From NCBI RefSeq assembly GCF_003670115.1, contig NZ_QQTY01000002.1, positions 124,001 through 188,000 on the forward strand: 64,000 bases of DNA, read 5' to 3'. The notes below the pieces were generated by a model. That model was not told where the DNA came from. It saw only the letters and a list, made by a program, of their open reading frames with translations, and did not search any database. This stretch comes from Natronorubrum halophilum. GTDB taxonomy: Archaea > Halobacteriota > Halobacteria > Halobacteriales > Natrialbaceae. Shown one piece after another: positions 1 to 8,858 of the stretch (its first letter is position 1; each line of letters starts with the position of its first letter). Both the position numbers and the translations under genes were made by a program.

Positions 1-2
1 AC

Positions 3-158
3 AACTACACCATTCGGGTCTTCGATAACGGCTTTCTGATCCGCGTGACCACCGACAGCGAGGGCGTCTTCGCGACGACGGACGGGCTCACGGTCAAGGA
101 TTTCGAAGAAGTCGCGACGGCGCTCCGTTCGTTCTTGAGCGATCGCAGGGTCAACTAA
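3..158 (+). CDS. C-terminal part of a DUF7522-like haloarchaeal protein (partial)
   Basis: An open frame runs in from the left edge and stops at TAA 156-158, giving 51 residues that begin NYTIRVFDNGF and include VFATTDGLTVKDFEEVATALRSF-type sequence. The pattern of a beta strand pair followed by a T-DG-T turn and an amphipathic helix matches, from memory, the C-terminus of the haloarchaeal DUF7522 family. No function is known for that family. The start lies outside the window. Codon use is typical of the neighbours, so the frame is very likely real even though the family name is less certain. Confidence 0.6.
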   Translation, partial: NYTIRVFDNGFLIRVTTDSEGVFATTDGLTVKDFEEVATALRSFLSDRRVN

Positions 159-568
159 CGGGACGCTGTCGACGTATCGGCTGTCGTTCCCCGCTCGTGG
201 TCGTTCGTGTCGGCTCCGCCCGTCGTACGACTCGAGTGGGAACCGATCGGCAGTCCGCAGCCGTGCTCGCCGTCTATACCGAGAAGACGGGCGAACCGGC
301 GATGTTCGGCGGCGTGTCTATCGAGACTCATACCGTCGAAAAACGATGATATCCGTTGTAGTAATGCAGACCATTTGCCGCGGAAACGCCCGACTATGGT
401 CGTGAAACGATCCCGGTGCCCGCTATCGATTTTCCCGCTGTAACAGTTTCATTCCGCCTCGGTGGAACATCGACCGAGGTCGCTTTCTAGTCGCCCCGTT
501 TCGCCGGGCGAGGCGTCGCGTCTGTTCGTCCCGTAACACCCTTTTCCGTCACGCCCGTCGTTCCGGTA
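159..568. other. 410-base intergenic region, no gene seen
   Basis: No frame here has haloarchaeal codon bias; the longest plus-strand frame (207-443) is Arg/Ser/Pro-rich and looks like noise. The middle part is lower in GC than the genes. The promoter of the downstream DUF5813 gene must lie in the last 100 bases, but no clear TATA box stands out. Confidence 0.5.
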
Positions 569-1096
569 ATGACCGAACTCCCAGGGCTCGTCGAGCGCGA
601 ACTCGAGACCCACGACGCCTTCGAGTCGACCGACGACGCCAGCTACGACCTCACGACGACAGTCTTCGAGACGGCAGTCACCGCGGTCGAGGCGGAGGGA
701 AAGCGGGACGGGCGGTTTCACGTTACCGTAACCCTCCCGACGCTCGATGCCGCCGTCGCGAACGAGGCCGTCGCCGCAGCCGTCGAAGACGGCTGGTTCG
801 AGACCCTCGAGCGACGACTCGAGGACGTGTTTACCGTCGCCCGCACGGGAACGCACGAGGAACCCGCCATCGACCGGGATACGAACACCGTCACGGTGAC
901 CCTCGAGTACGTCGCCTGGGACGCGGCCGAGGGCGTCGAGGACGCGAAGGCGCTCGTCGAGTACGTCGAGGGAACCTTCGCCCAGGGGATCGTCCCCGGC
1001 TACGAGTATCGCGGCGAAGCGGCGGCGCTACTCGACAACGCCCAAAACCGCGGCCAACAGGCGGCAGACGGAGACCGTGGCGGGATGCCGATGTAA
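569..1096 (+). CDS. DUF5813 family protein
   Basis: This 175-residue acidic soluble protein begins MTELPGLVERELETHDAFE and has the alternating helix and beta pattern of the haloarchaeal family DUF5813, with a central segment rich in T/V/E strands and a conserved 'VEYVEGTFAQGIVPGYEY' region near residues 130-150. There are no membrane segments or cysteines. The C-terminal tail (about residues 155-175) is Gln/Gly/Asp-rich and looks disordered. The gene is single and faces a short Lrp-like gene convergently. The function of the family is unknown. The family assignment is from recognition of the overall sequence. Confidence 0.75.
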   Translation: MTELPGLVERELETHDAFESTDDASYDLTTTVFETAVTAVEAEGKRDGRFHVTVTLPTLDAAVANEAVAAAVEDGWFETLERRLEDVFTVARTGTHEEPAIDRDTNTVTVTLEYVAWDAAEGVEDAKALVEYVEGTFAQGIVPGYEYRGEAAALLDNAQNRGQQAADGDRGGMPM

Positions 1097-1314
1097 AACC
1101 GGTTGTGCCGCGAGCGAGCCACCGACTGGCCCGCGAGGAAACGAAGCCACGCTGTAAATAGAGCGAATAGGTATCGGTTGTTACGGCCACCGAGGGATCG
1201 GACGTCACGGCCAGCGACGATTCCCCGGTCCCTCGAGCAATCAGCGCAAAGCGCCGTCGACCGCGAACGAGAGCGTGCAGGACCGCCCCCAGCGAATTTT
1301 AGCTCGCCGGTTCG

Positions 1315-1545
1315 CTACCCCATCGCGATGTACGTCTTCGTATCGGTTATGCCCTCGAGCGCCTGGATGCCCGAGGAGACGGCCTCGAGCACGTTGTAGA
1401 CTTCGGGGGCGTCGACTTCGGCGATGACGTCGTAGGTGCCGGCGACGATGTGGGCCTCCGAGACGGACTCGAGGTCCCTGATCGCCGCGAGCAGCCCCTC
1501 GGACTCTCCGGCGGCCGTTTTGATCATGATAAACGCGTGAACCAT
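1315..1545 (-). CDS. Stand-alone Lrp/AsnC ligand-binding (RAM) domain protein
   Basis: This 76-residue protein (MVHAFIMIKTAAGE...) is a single alpha/beta RAM domain with the beta1 strand AFIMIK, the central HIVAGTYDVIAEV and the ending TKTYIAMG that are typical of Lrp/AsnC effector domains. No helix-turn-helix is attached. Such proteins form dimers and octamers that bind amino acids or other small ligands. It is closely related to the gene at 2386-2616, and the two bracket the TrkA-type gene on opposite strands. A role as a ligand-sensing partner of TrkA is inference from this arrangement. Confidence 0.85.
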   Translation of the reverse strand: MVHAFIMIKTAAGESEGLLAAIRDLESVSEAHIVAGTYDVIAEVDAPEVYNVLEAVSSGIQALEGITDTKTYIAMG

Positions 1546-1666
1546 CTGTTTGGGTGTGGTACACTATCACACGACTAAAACCTTTGCCTAGCTGGGCGAA
1601 CGGTTCGAACAGTTGGCATGGTAACTCGGGGCAAACTTATTGGCGGGCGCGAGCGTACCCCTGTCC

Positions 1667-2386
1667 ATGCGGTTCGTGATCATTGGCGCTGGACGAGTAG
1701 GGCTGCGCACAGCGCGCGTCCTGCGCGACGAGGGCCACGAGGTGACGGTGATCGAACGGGACGAGGCGATGATTCGACGCGCTCGAACGCAGGAGTTTAC
1801 CGTCGTCGAGGGCGACGGCTCTCACGAGACGGTCCTCGAGGAGGCCGGTATCGCCGACGCTGACGCGCTGGGCGCGTTGACGGGTTCCCTGAACGTCAAC
1901 TTCACCGCCTGTATGATCGCAAAGCACTACGGCTGCCGGACGATCATGCGCATCGACGAAGCCTACCGCGAGGGCATCTATCGTAAGTACGCCGACGAGG
2001 TCGACGAGGTGATCTACCCCGAACGGCTCGGTGCCATCGGCGCGAAAAACGCCTTGCTCGGTGGCACGATCCGCGCGATCGCGGATATCGCCCCGCACCT
2101 GCAGGTCGTCGAACTCACGATCACCGACGAGGCCCCGGTCAACGGCTACACGATCAGCGAACTGCAACTCCCGGCCGACGCGACCGTCCTCGCATTCGGC
2201 AAGCGCGATCAGGACCTCGGCATTCCGGACGAAGATCTCTCGCTCGATACCGACGACCGACTCGTCGTCCTCGCGGATTACGACGTGTTGAGCGAAGTCC
2301 GACAGCTACTGGTCGGCGAGTCGGAAGCGCAGGCGACCGCGAACGCGGGCAGGGACGCGACCTCGAGTACTGGAGGTGTCAACTAA
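1667..2386 (+). CDS. trkA: TrkA-type potassium channel/transporter regulatory protein (RCK_N + RCK_C)
   Basis: The product is 239 residues when started at ATG 1667, which gives MRFVIIGAGRVGLRTARVL. The upstream in-frame ATG at 1640 would only add a non-conserved stretch. The N-terminal Rossmann RCK_N domain has GAGRVG (residues 7-12), an acidic end of beta2 (VIERDE) and the GDGSHE and ALTG motifs of NAD(H)-binding TrkA proteins. RCK_C occupies about residues 135-220. Such proteins gate TrkH/KtrB potassium transporters in the cytoplasm. No transporter subunit is adjacent. The stop overlaps the start of the next RAM-domain gene (TAATG), which indicates translational coupling. Confidence 0.88.
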   Translation: MRFVIIGAGRVGLRTARVLRDEGHEVTVIERDEAMIRRARTQEFTVVEGDGSHETVLEEAGIADADALGALTGSLNVNFTACMIAKHYGCRTIMRIDEAYREGIYRKYADEVDEVIYPERLGAIGAKNALLGGTIRAIADIAPHLQVVELTITDEAPVNGYTISELQLPADATVLAFGKRDQDLGIPDEDLSLDTDDRLVVLADYDVLSEVRQLLVGESEAQATANAGRDATSSTGGVN

Positions 2387-2616
2387 TGGTAACAGCATTC
2401 ATCATGATCAAGGCGAACACGGGCGAGGCGGATCGGCTCCGAGACAGCATCGACGGCATCGAGGGCGTTCGCTCCGTGCATATCGTCGCCGGGGATGTCG
2501 ACCTCATCGCGAAAGCGCAGGTCGAGACCCCCGCCGCAGTCAAGGAGATTTCCGCGACCCGGATCCAGGGTATCGACGGCGTCGAGAGCACGCAGACGTA
2601 CATCGCGATGGACTAA
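2386..2616 (+). CDS. Stand-alone Lrp/AsnC ligand-binding (RAM) domain protein
   Basis: This 76-residue RAM domain (MVTAFIMIKANTGE...) ends TQTYIAMD and aligns throughout with the product of 1315-1545, sharing AFIMIK, HIVAG and TYIAM. Its ATG overlaps the trkA stop by one base, so the two are one operon. It carries no DNA-binding domain. In the family, such proteins assemble in rings and bind small ligands. Its coupling to TrkA suggests that it senses a metabolite for control of potassium transport, which is inference. Confidence 0.87.
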   Translation: MVTAFIMIKANTGEADRLRDSIDGIEGVRSVHIVAGDVDLIAKAQVETPAAVKEISATRIQGIDGVESTQTYIAMD

Positions 2617-2884
2617 GAACGAAGTTTTGCGCTGCGGGCGCGAAGCGCCGCGCGTCCGTTCGCTCGCGGTGATTTTCTGGGCAAGAGCCTGCCCTCCCCC
2701 CGGGTTGCGTGCCTCTCGCAGTGCTCGAGTCGCGTTCCCGGCCATCGAATCCATTCAGAGATCGAACGACCGTTCACTACTACTGCTTATTGATCACAAA
2801 CACGGAACCAGTCAAGACTGATTCAACCACCCCGAAAATATAGAATGAAAAATTGAATATGTTAATCAAAGTACTTTTTATTCT
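2617..2884. other. Intergenic region with a GC hairpin followed by an AT-rich promoter zone
   Basis: The first third holds an inverted repeat (ggcgc at 2637-2641, gcgcc at 2645-2649, loop gaa) followed by a GC-rich tract resembling the hairpin repeats at 43.7 and 52.2 kb. The last 120 bases become very AT-rich and contain aaaatatagaatg and other TATA-like tracts that probably drive the RDD gene. Confidence 0.5.
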
Positions 2885-3361
2885 ATGATAGCAACTATTC
2901 ACCGGATGGAGTCTGACACTGATCGCACTTACTGTGGCGTCGGTATCCGTGGAGTTGCCATGTTTGTCGATTCGTTTATTTGGATTTTTCTCACGTTCAT
3001 TGCGATGCCATTCGTCGGGATTCTTACTGGGAACATTGAGACCGGAAATGGAACTTATGCGGACTTAGAAGGCACAGCGGCGGTTTTTGGACTTTCCTTG
3101 TGGTTTGTACTCGCAATCAGTTATCACACGGTTTTTGAGTGGAAGTACGGTCAAACACTTGGTAAATATCTTGTTTCAATCAAGGTAGAGCATAAAAATG
3201 GGGGGACACTCTCCCTTCGAGAGTCGTTTCTTCGAAATCTTCTCCGACTGGTTGATTGGCTTCCCATATTCTATATTGCCGGGATAGGAGTGTTGTTCGT
3301 ATCTAACCGGTATCAACGAATTGGAGATCGCGTTGCGGGCACAGTTATTGTTCGAACGTAA
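2885..3361 (+). CDS. RDD family membrane protein
   Basis: This 158-residue integral membrane protein has the RDD signature: an Arg before the first helix (RGVAMFVDSF, about residue 23), Asp in that helix, and Asp near the C-terminal GDRVAGTVIV. Three hydrophobic segments are visible at about residues 28-52, 68-90 and 125-145. RDD proteins have been linked to ion exchange and stress in some species, but the role here is unknown. Base composition and codon use are strikingly AT-rich compared with every neighbour, which points to recent acquisition. The start could also be the ATG at 2906. Confidence 0.85.
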   Translation: MIATIHRMESDTDRTYCGVGIRGVAMFVDSFIWIFLTFIAMPFVGILTGNIETGNGTYADLEGTAAVFGLSLWFVLAISYHTVFEWKYGQTLGKYLVSIKVEHKNGGTLSLRESFLRNLLRLVDWLPIFYIAGIGVLFVSNRYQRIGDRVAGTVIVRT

Positions 3362-3508
3362 AATTAATGTATAATCTATGTATGACAGACTGATGAATTT
3401 TTCTGAAATACCATTATTCAGATGTATTTTTAAGTGAAATACACAGTCACTATAACATCTGTACTTATCGGTCGATAGCGAACCCGTTCTCTGTGGGGAA
3501 CAGTTCCG

Positions 3509-4111
3509 TTACTCGTCACCAACGACGTCGGCCAGCACGGTCTGCACTTCCTCGAGCACCGCGTCCGCCCCCTGCGTCGCGTCGATACGAACGAACCGCT
3601 CCGGATCGCGTTCGATGAGCCGCTCGTAGTTCTCCCGCACCGCCTCGAGGTACTCGGCTCGCTCGAACTTGTTCGTCGCGCCCGCGCGTTTCGCGGCCGT
3701 CTCGGGGTCGAGATCGAGGTAGATCGTCAGGTCGGGCGCGACCGAGAACGGCTCGTGAACGTCGACGACGTACTCGAGCGGATCCTCGGTATCGAGTCGG
3801 TCCGAGGCCGCGAGCGTCGCCCCCTGGTAGGCAAACCGGGAGTCGGAGTACCGATCCGAGATCACGAGGTCGCCGCGCTCGAGCGCCGGTTCGATCACCC
3901 GCGAGAGGTGGTCGGCGTGGTCGGCGGTGTAGAGGAACAGTTCCGCGAGCGAGTCGGCGTCGTCGTCCTCGATCGACCGGTAGACGGCCTCGCCGTACCA
4001 CGAGTCGTCCGTCGGTTCGCGCGTGAACGTCGCATCGGGATACCGCTCCTGGAGCCCCTCCCGGACCGTCGTCTTGCCGCTGCCGTCCAGTCCCTCGAGC
4101 GTGACCAGCAT
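3509..4111 (-). CDS. tmk: Thymidylate kinase
   Basis: This 200-residue P-loop kinase phosphorylates dTMP to dTDP in the dTTP pathway. The P-loop GLDGSGKTT lies at residues 7-15. The [12 protein letters not shown] motif (about residues 91-102) supplies the dTMP-binding DR(Y/H) element, and [12 protein letters not shown] forms the LID/Arg region. The length is typical of the family. It is transcribed divergently from the SDR gene at 4216 across a 104-base gap and lies alone on its strand. Confidence 0.95.
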   Translation of the reverse strand: MLVTLEGLDGSGKTTVREGLQERYPDATFTREPTDDSWYGEAVYRSIEDDDADSLAELFLYTADHADHLSRVIEPALERGDLVISDRYSDSRFAYQGATLAASDRLDTEDPLEYVVDVHEPFSVAPDLTIYLDLDPETAAKRAGATNKFERAEYLEAVRENYERLIERDPERFVRIDATQGADAVLEEVQTVLADVVGDE

Positions 4112-4215
4112 GCTCCCACGTCGTGGCGAGAACTATTTAGTAGCCGCTATCGAGCGTCGGCGACCAAACCTCGGAGGCGGTCAGCTATTTATCGCTGCGT
4201 CCGTACATTCGAGGT

Positions 4216-5136
4216 ATGAAGGTCCTCGTCGCCGGCGGTACCGGTTTTATCGGAACGAACCTCTGTGCGAAACTCCACGACCGTGGCCACGAGGTGACGG
4301 CATTGTCCCGCGATCCGAGCGGTAGCGACCTTCCCGACGGCGTCGACCGTGCGATGGGCGACGTCAGCGCGTACGACTCCATCGCCGCCATCGTGGCGGG
4401 CCACGACGCCGTCGTCAACCTCGTCTCGCTCTCGCCGCTGTACCAGCCCCCGAGCGACACCGATCACGAGACCGTCCACCTCGGCGGTACGGCGAACCTC
4501 GTCCAGGCCGCCGAGGACGGCGACGTCGAGCGATTCGTCCAGATGAGCGGACTCGGGGCGGATCCTAACGGACCGACCGACTTCCTCCGAGCCAAGGGCA
4601 AGGCCGAGGGCGTCGTTACGGACTCACACCTCGAGTGGACGATCTTCCGTCCCTCCGTGGTCTTCGGCGACGGCGGCGAGTTCGTCGAATTCACCAAACA
4701 GCTTACGACCCCGTACGTGACCGGGCTTCCGGGCGGCGGCGAGACCCGGTTCCAGCCGATCTGGGTCGGCGATCTGGTTCCGATGCTCGCGGATGCGCTC
4801 GAGGACGGGAGACACGTCGGCGAAATCTACGAGATCGCCGGCCCGCAGATCGTCACCCTCGCGGACGCGACGGAACTCGCCTACGCGGCCGAGGGGCGGT
4901 CGGTCTCTATCGTCTCGATTCCAATGTCGCTGGCGAAACTCGGGCTGACGGCGGTCGGTCCCGTCCCGTTCGTCCCCTTCGGGCCGGACCAGGCCCGGTC
5001 GCTGGAGCAAAACAACACCGTCGTCACCAATGACGTGACCGCATTCGGCGTCTCGGAGGAGGAGCTAACGACGCTCGGTTCGTATCTCGGACTCGAGGCG
5101 CGGAGACGACCCGAGTCGCGACAACAATCGGTCTGA
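4216..5136 (+). CDS. Atypical SDR: complex I NDUFA9-like NAD(P)-binding protein
   Basis: This 306-residue protein starts with the Rossmann motif GGTGFIGTNL (residues 7-16), followed by a cofactor-binding Arg at the end of beta2 (SRDPS). It then follows the NmrA/NDUFA9-type atypical SDR pattern (VVNLVSLSP, MSGLGADPNGPTDFLRAKGKAE, FRPSVVFGDGGEF, PIWVGDL). The classic YxxxK pair is replaced by the RAKGKAE segment. Relatives in haloarchaea are annotated as NDUFA9-family or nucleoside-diphosphate-sugar epimerase-like. The substrate is unknown. It stands alone, divergent from tmk. Confidence 0.85.
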   Translation: MKVLVAGGTGFIGTNLCAKLHDRGHEVTALSRDPSGSDLPDGVDRAMGDVSAYDSIAAIVAGHDAVVNLVSLSPLYQPPSDTDHETVHLGGTANLVQAAEDGDVERFVQMSGLGADPNGPTDFLRAKGKAEGVVTDSHLEWTIFRPSVVFGDGGEFVEFTKQLTTPYVTGLPGGGETRFQPIWVGDLVPMLADALEDGRHVGEIYEIAGPQIVTLADATELAYAAEGRSVSIVSIPMSLAKLGLTAVGPVPFVPFGPDQARSLEQNNTVVTNDVTAFGVSEEELTTLGSYLGLEARRRPESRQQSV

Positions 5137-5199
5137 GGCGCGCTCGAGCCATCATCGTCGTCTCCGCCCGCCCCGAAACTCGTTCAAATCCGGGCGAAT

Positions 5200-5392
5200 C
5201 GGCTCAAATATTTAATATAAAGTATAGTATCGCCGTCGCTAGCGGACTCCGTCTCGAGCCGATTCGACCTCAAAAACCCGCCGCATGCAGCCGGTTTTCG
5301 GGAACACGAAAGCTAACAAGACATTCATCTCAACAAAAGACTTATGTCCTTGATAACACTGTTACCAATTCAACGGAGCCCCCTGATAAATA
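5200..5392 (+). promoter_or_regulatory. Promoter region of cetZ1
   Basis: The tract around 5209-5230 (aatatttaatataaagtata) is strongly TATA-like. A second candidate, caaaagacttat at about 5334-5345, would place a start site near 5370, close to the ATG at 5393. Either could drive cetZ1. Using the first would give a leader of about 140 bases. This is a reading of sequence only. Confidence 0.4.
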
Positions 5393-6571
5393 ATGAAGCT
5401 GGCGATGATCGGATTTGGACAGGCTGGTGGGAAGATTGTCGATCGATTCCTCGATTACGACGATCGAACGGGCAGTGGGATCGTCCGCGCGGCGATTGCC
5501 GTCAACTCCGCGAAAGCGGACCTCATGGGCCTGACGAATATTCCACAGGAGAATCGCGTACTCATCGGTCAGGCCCGCGTGAAGGGCCACGGCGTGGGTG
5601 CTGACAACGAACTCGGCGCGGAAATCGCCGAGGAGGACATCGACGAGGTCCAGAACGCTATCGATGCGATTCCGACCCACGAGGTCGACGCGTTCCTCGT
5701 CGTCTCCGGGATGGGCGGCGGGACCGGATCGGGTGGTGCACCCGTTCTCGCGAAACATCTCAAACGGATCTATACGATCCCCGTCTACGGACTGGGCGTG
5801 CTTCCGGGCACGGACGAGGGCGGCATTTACACCCTCAACGCGGCGCGGTCGTTCCAGACGTTCGTCCGCGAAGTCGACAACCTGCTGGTCTTTGACAACG
5901 ACTCGTGGCGACAGACCGGCGAGTCCGTCGAAGGCGGCTACGATCAGATCAACGAGGAGATCGTCCGTCGATTCGGGATCCTCTTCGGTGCCGGCGAAGT
6001 CGGCGAGGGCCAGGAAGTCGCCGAAAGCGTCGTCGACTCCTCCGAGATCATCAACACCCTCTCGGGTGGCGGCGTCTCGACGGTCGGCTTTGCGAGCGAG
6101 GAAGTCGACCTGAATACGAGCGGTGGACTGCTCTCGCGGTTCACCGGAAACGACGGCGGTAACGACGGCCTGGACGCCGCGAACACGACGAATCGTATTA
6201 CGAGTCTCGTCCGCAAGGCCGCACTCGGTCGGCTGACGCTCCCCTGTGAGATCGAAGGCACCGAACGTGCCCTGCTCGTCCTCTCCGGCCCGCCGGAGTA
6301 TCTCAACCGGAAAGGCATCGAACGCGGCCGCAAGTGGCTCGAGGAGGAAACCGGCAGTATGGAAGTCCGCGGTGGCGACTTCCCGCGCGGAGAGCCCGAG
6401 GTCGCCGCAGCGATCTTGCTTTCGGGCGTGACGAACGTGCCGCGAATCAAGCGACTCCAGCAGGTCGCGATCGAGGCACAGGATAACATGGACGACATCC
6501 AGAACGAAAGCGAAGAGAACTTAGAAGAACTCGTCGAAGACGACGAGGACGAACTCGAGCCGCTGTTCTAG
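5393..6571 (+). CDS. cetZ1: CetZ1, tubulin/FtsZ-superfamily cytoskeletal GTPase
   Basis: This 392-residue protein begins MKLAMIGFGQAGGK and carries the tubulin signature GGGTGSG at residues 108-114. Both the N-terminal GTPase domain and the C-terminal activation domain are present, followed by a highly acidic tail (about residues 368-392). Start, signature and length match haloarchaeal CetZ1 rather than FtsZ. CetZ1 polymerises under the membrane and is required for rod-shape development and motility in Haloferax. It lies just upstream of cofC-cofG, an order I recall from other haloarchaea. The start at 5393 begins the conserved beta1 strand directly. Confidence 0.93.
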   Translation: MKLAMIGFGQAGGKIVDRFLDYDDRTGSGIVRAAIAVNSAKADLMGLTNIPQENRVLIGQARVKGHGVGADNELGAEIAEEDIDEVQNAIDAIPTHEVDAFLVVSGMGGGTGSGGAPVLAKHLKRIYTIPVYGLGVLPGTDEGGIYTLNAARSFQTFVREVDNLLVFDNDSWRQTGESVEGGYDQINEEIVRRFGILFGAGEVGEGQEVAESVVDSSEIINTLSGGGVSTVGFASEEVDLNTSGGLLSRFTGNDGGNDGLDAANTTNRITSLVRKAALGRLTLPCEIEGTERALLVLSGPPEYLNRKGIERGRKWLEEETGSMEVRGGDFPRGEPEVAAAILLSGVTNVPRIKRLQQVAIEAQDNMDDIQNESEENLEELVEDDEDELEPLF

Positions 6572-6733
6572 GCTCAGACCGTTTCGCGGCTCGAACGCGC
6601 CAGCGACTGCACTCGTGTCGGGGGGCACGATGGCGGTCACGCGACTGGCGGTATCGACGCGTTGTTGACGGGTATCGGTGGGGATAGTTCGAGTTCGACG
6701 TGTTTTTGGAGCCGTCGGGACTACGCTCGGTAG

Positions 6734-7423
6734 ATGCGCGTCGTCGTCCCGTTCGCCGCGACCGACCCGAAGACGCGGCTCGAGTCCGTCCTCGCCGCTC
6801 CAGAGCGATCGACGTTCGCTCGCGCCATGCTGGCGGACGTCCTGCGTTCGGTCGTCGAGGCGGGCCACGAGCCGCGGGTCGTGTCGACGGCCCCCCTCGA
6901 TCTCGACGACCTCGCGCTTCCGGATCGCGTTCTCGAGTCGGTTTCGGTCACCGTCGACGATCGGTCGTTGACGGAGGCGGTCAACGCGCGGCTTCCGAGC
7001 GCCGGCGGTGACGACGCCGTAGCCGTCGTCATGTCCGATCTCGCACTCGCGACGCCCGACGCGCTCGAGGCCCTCGTCTCGCAGGACGCTGGCGTTACCA
7101 TCGCACCCGGCCGGAGCGGTGGTACCAACGCGCTCGTCGTCCGCCACCCCGCGTTTCGAGTGGACTACCACGGCGCGTCCTATCTGGACCACTGCGAAAT
7201 CGCCCGGGAGGAAGGGCTGTGCCTCGAGACGGCCGACTCCTTCCGGCTGGCGACCGATATCGACGAGCCGGCGGACCTCGTCGAGGTGCTCGTTCACGGC
7301 GACGATACCGCCCGCGCGCCGGCCTGTCTCCGCAGATTCGGGTTCGAACTCGACACGCGGAGCGGGCGCGTCGATGTCGTCCGATCCGAGGAGTCGCCGA
7401 CGCATCGCTCCGGGTCGAAGTGA
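6734..7423 (+). CDS. cofC: 2-phospho-L-lactate guanylyltransferase (CofC)
   Basis: This 229-residue nucleotidyltransferase activates 2-phospholactate (or phosphoenolpyruvate) with GTP for coenzyme F420 synthesis. The start MRVVVPFAATDPKTRL is the modified nucleotide-binding loop of CofC. The core has VVMSDLALATP (the metal-binding Asp), then APGRSGGTNAL (about residues 118-130) and FRLATDIDEPAD near residue 175. The last 30 residues are variable. It sits 34 bases ahead of cofG, and cofH lies convergently beyond that, so the F420 genes are clustered. Confidence 0.93.
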   Translation: MRVVVPFAATDPKTRLESVLAAPERSTFARAMLADVLRSVVEAGHEPRVVSTAPLDLDDLALPDRVLESVSVTVDDRSLTEAVNARLPSAGGDDAVAVVMSDLALATPDALEALVSQDAGVTIAPGRSGGTNALVVRHPAFRVDYHGASYLDHCEIAREEGLCLETADSFRLATDIDEPADLVEVLVHGDDTARAPACLRRFGFELDTRSGRVDVVRSEESPTHRSGSK

Positions 7424-7457
7424 AGTCTTATGTGTCGAGCGACGCCACTCTGAGGTA

Positions 7458-8669
7458 ATGTTCCCCGGGGCGAGCGAGTACGGTGTCGACATCTCGATCG
7501 ACGACGCGGCGGCCGACGACCTCCTGACGGTCTCACCCGACGACGTCGAGGCGCCGCCGGCGTTGACCTTCTCGCGAAACGTCTTCGTCCCGCTGACGAC
7601 GGCGTGTCGCTACACCTGTACCTACTGTACCTACTTCGACGCGCCGGGAAACGCGTCGCTGCTCTCGCTCGAGGAAGTCCGCGACATCTGTGCGCGCGGG
7701 GCCGACGCGGGCTGTACGGAGGCGCTCTTCACGTTCGGCGACGACCCCGACGAGCGCTACACCGAGATCCACGAGCAACTCGAAGCGTGGGGTCACGACT
7801 CGATACACACCTACCTGCGCGAGGCCTGCGAGGTCGCCCTCGAGGAAGGACTCCTTCCCCACGCCAATCCCGGCGACCAGACGATCGCGCAGATGGAAAC
7901 GGTCGCGGACGTCAACGCCAGCATGGGCGTGATGCTCGAGACGACCGCCGAAGTCGGCGCTCACGCCGGCCCGCGGCGGAAAGAGCCGGGCCAGCGCCTG
8001 CGCACCCTCGAGAACGCGGGCCGACTCGACGTCGCCTTTACGACCGGTATTCTGGTCGGTATCGGCGAGACGTGGCGCGACCGCGCGGAGAGCCTGCTCG
8101 CGATTCGTGAGATGCACGAGCGCTACGATCACATCCAGGAGGTGATCGTCCAGCCCGTGATGAACAACGAGCGCTGGTCGGACGGCTCGCCCGACCTCGA
8201 GACGATGCGCCGGGTGACGGCGATGGCTCGGGTCGCCCTGCCGGAGGAAATCTCCGTGCAGGTCCCGCCGAATCTCGCGCCCGCCCGCGACCTGATCGAC
8301 TGCGGCGTCGACGATCTCGGCGGCGTCTCGCCGATCACGGACGACCACATCAATCCCGACTACACGTGGCCCGCGCTTCGCGAACTCGAGGAGATCGCCG
8401 CCTCCGCGGACCTGCCGCTCGGCGAACGGCTGCCGGTCTACGAGCGGTTCCTGCCGGACGACCTGCGAACGGACGGGTTCGACGGCGTGGCGGCCGACGG
8501 AACGGCGGGTGCGGACGGTGGGGCGGAAGCAGCGAACGGCGGCCGCGATCCGAACGCGAACCGCGAGTGGATCTCACCGACGATTCGGGCGGCGCTCGAG
8601 GACGATGACGAGGCCGGGAAGCGGTATCGGGCGGTGCTTCGAAGTGAGACGACCGCGGTATCGCGTTGA
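7458..8669 (+). CDS. cofG: 7,8-didemethyl-8-hydroxy-5-deazariboflavin synthase, CofG subunit
   Basis: CofG is a radical SAM enzyme that works with CofH to build the F0 chromophore of coenzyme F420 from 5-amino-6-ribitylaminouracil and tyrosine. The start at ATG 7458 (MFPGASEYGV) gives 403 residues. The frame is open further upstream, but that part overlaps cofC and lacks homology. The radical SAM cluster CRYTCTYC has Cys50, Cys54 and Cys57. The conserved NPGDQT, GHAGPRRKEPGQRL-type and ETWRDRAESL segments follow. Near the C-terminus (about residues 345-365) an Ala/Gly/Asp-rich insert is present. Confidence 0.95.
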   Translation: MFPGASEYGVDISIDDAAADDLLTVSPDDVEAPPALTFSRNVFVPLTTACRYTCTYCTYFDAPGNASLLSLEEVRDICARGADAGCTEALFTFGDDPDERYTEIHEQLEAWGHDSIHTYLREACEVALEEGLLPHANPGDQTIAQMETVADVNASMGVMLETTAEVGAHAGPRRKEPGQRLRTLENAGRLDVAFTTGILVGIGETWRDRAESLLAIREMHERYDHIQEVIVQPVMNNERWSDGSPDLETMRRVTAMARVALPEEISVQVPPNLAPARDLIDCGVDDLGGVSPITDDHINPDYTWPALRELEEIAASADLPLGERLPVYERFLPDDLRTDGFDGVAADGTAGADGGAEAANGGRDPNANREWISPTIRAALEDDDEAGKRYRAVLRSETTAVSR

Positions 8670-8858
8670 TCGCTCTCTCGCGGATCGCGACGACTCGCGC
8701 GGCGGGTTCCTCCACGGCCGTCGATCCCCGCGATAACTACTCTCTTCGAGTGCACGTACGGTCCTTCTCGAGACGGACTCTCACTGCTGCGACGTGGATC
8801 GGATAGGCCCGGAGCACGAGCAGTCGGGTATCGGGAGTACTCGAGAAGCCGTTCTCGA

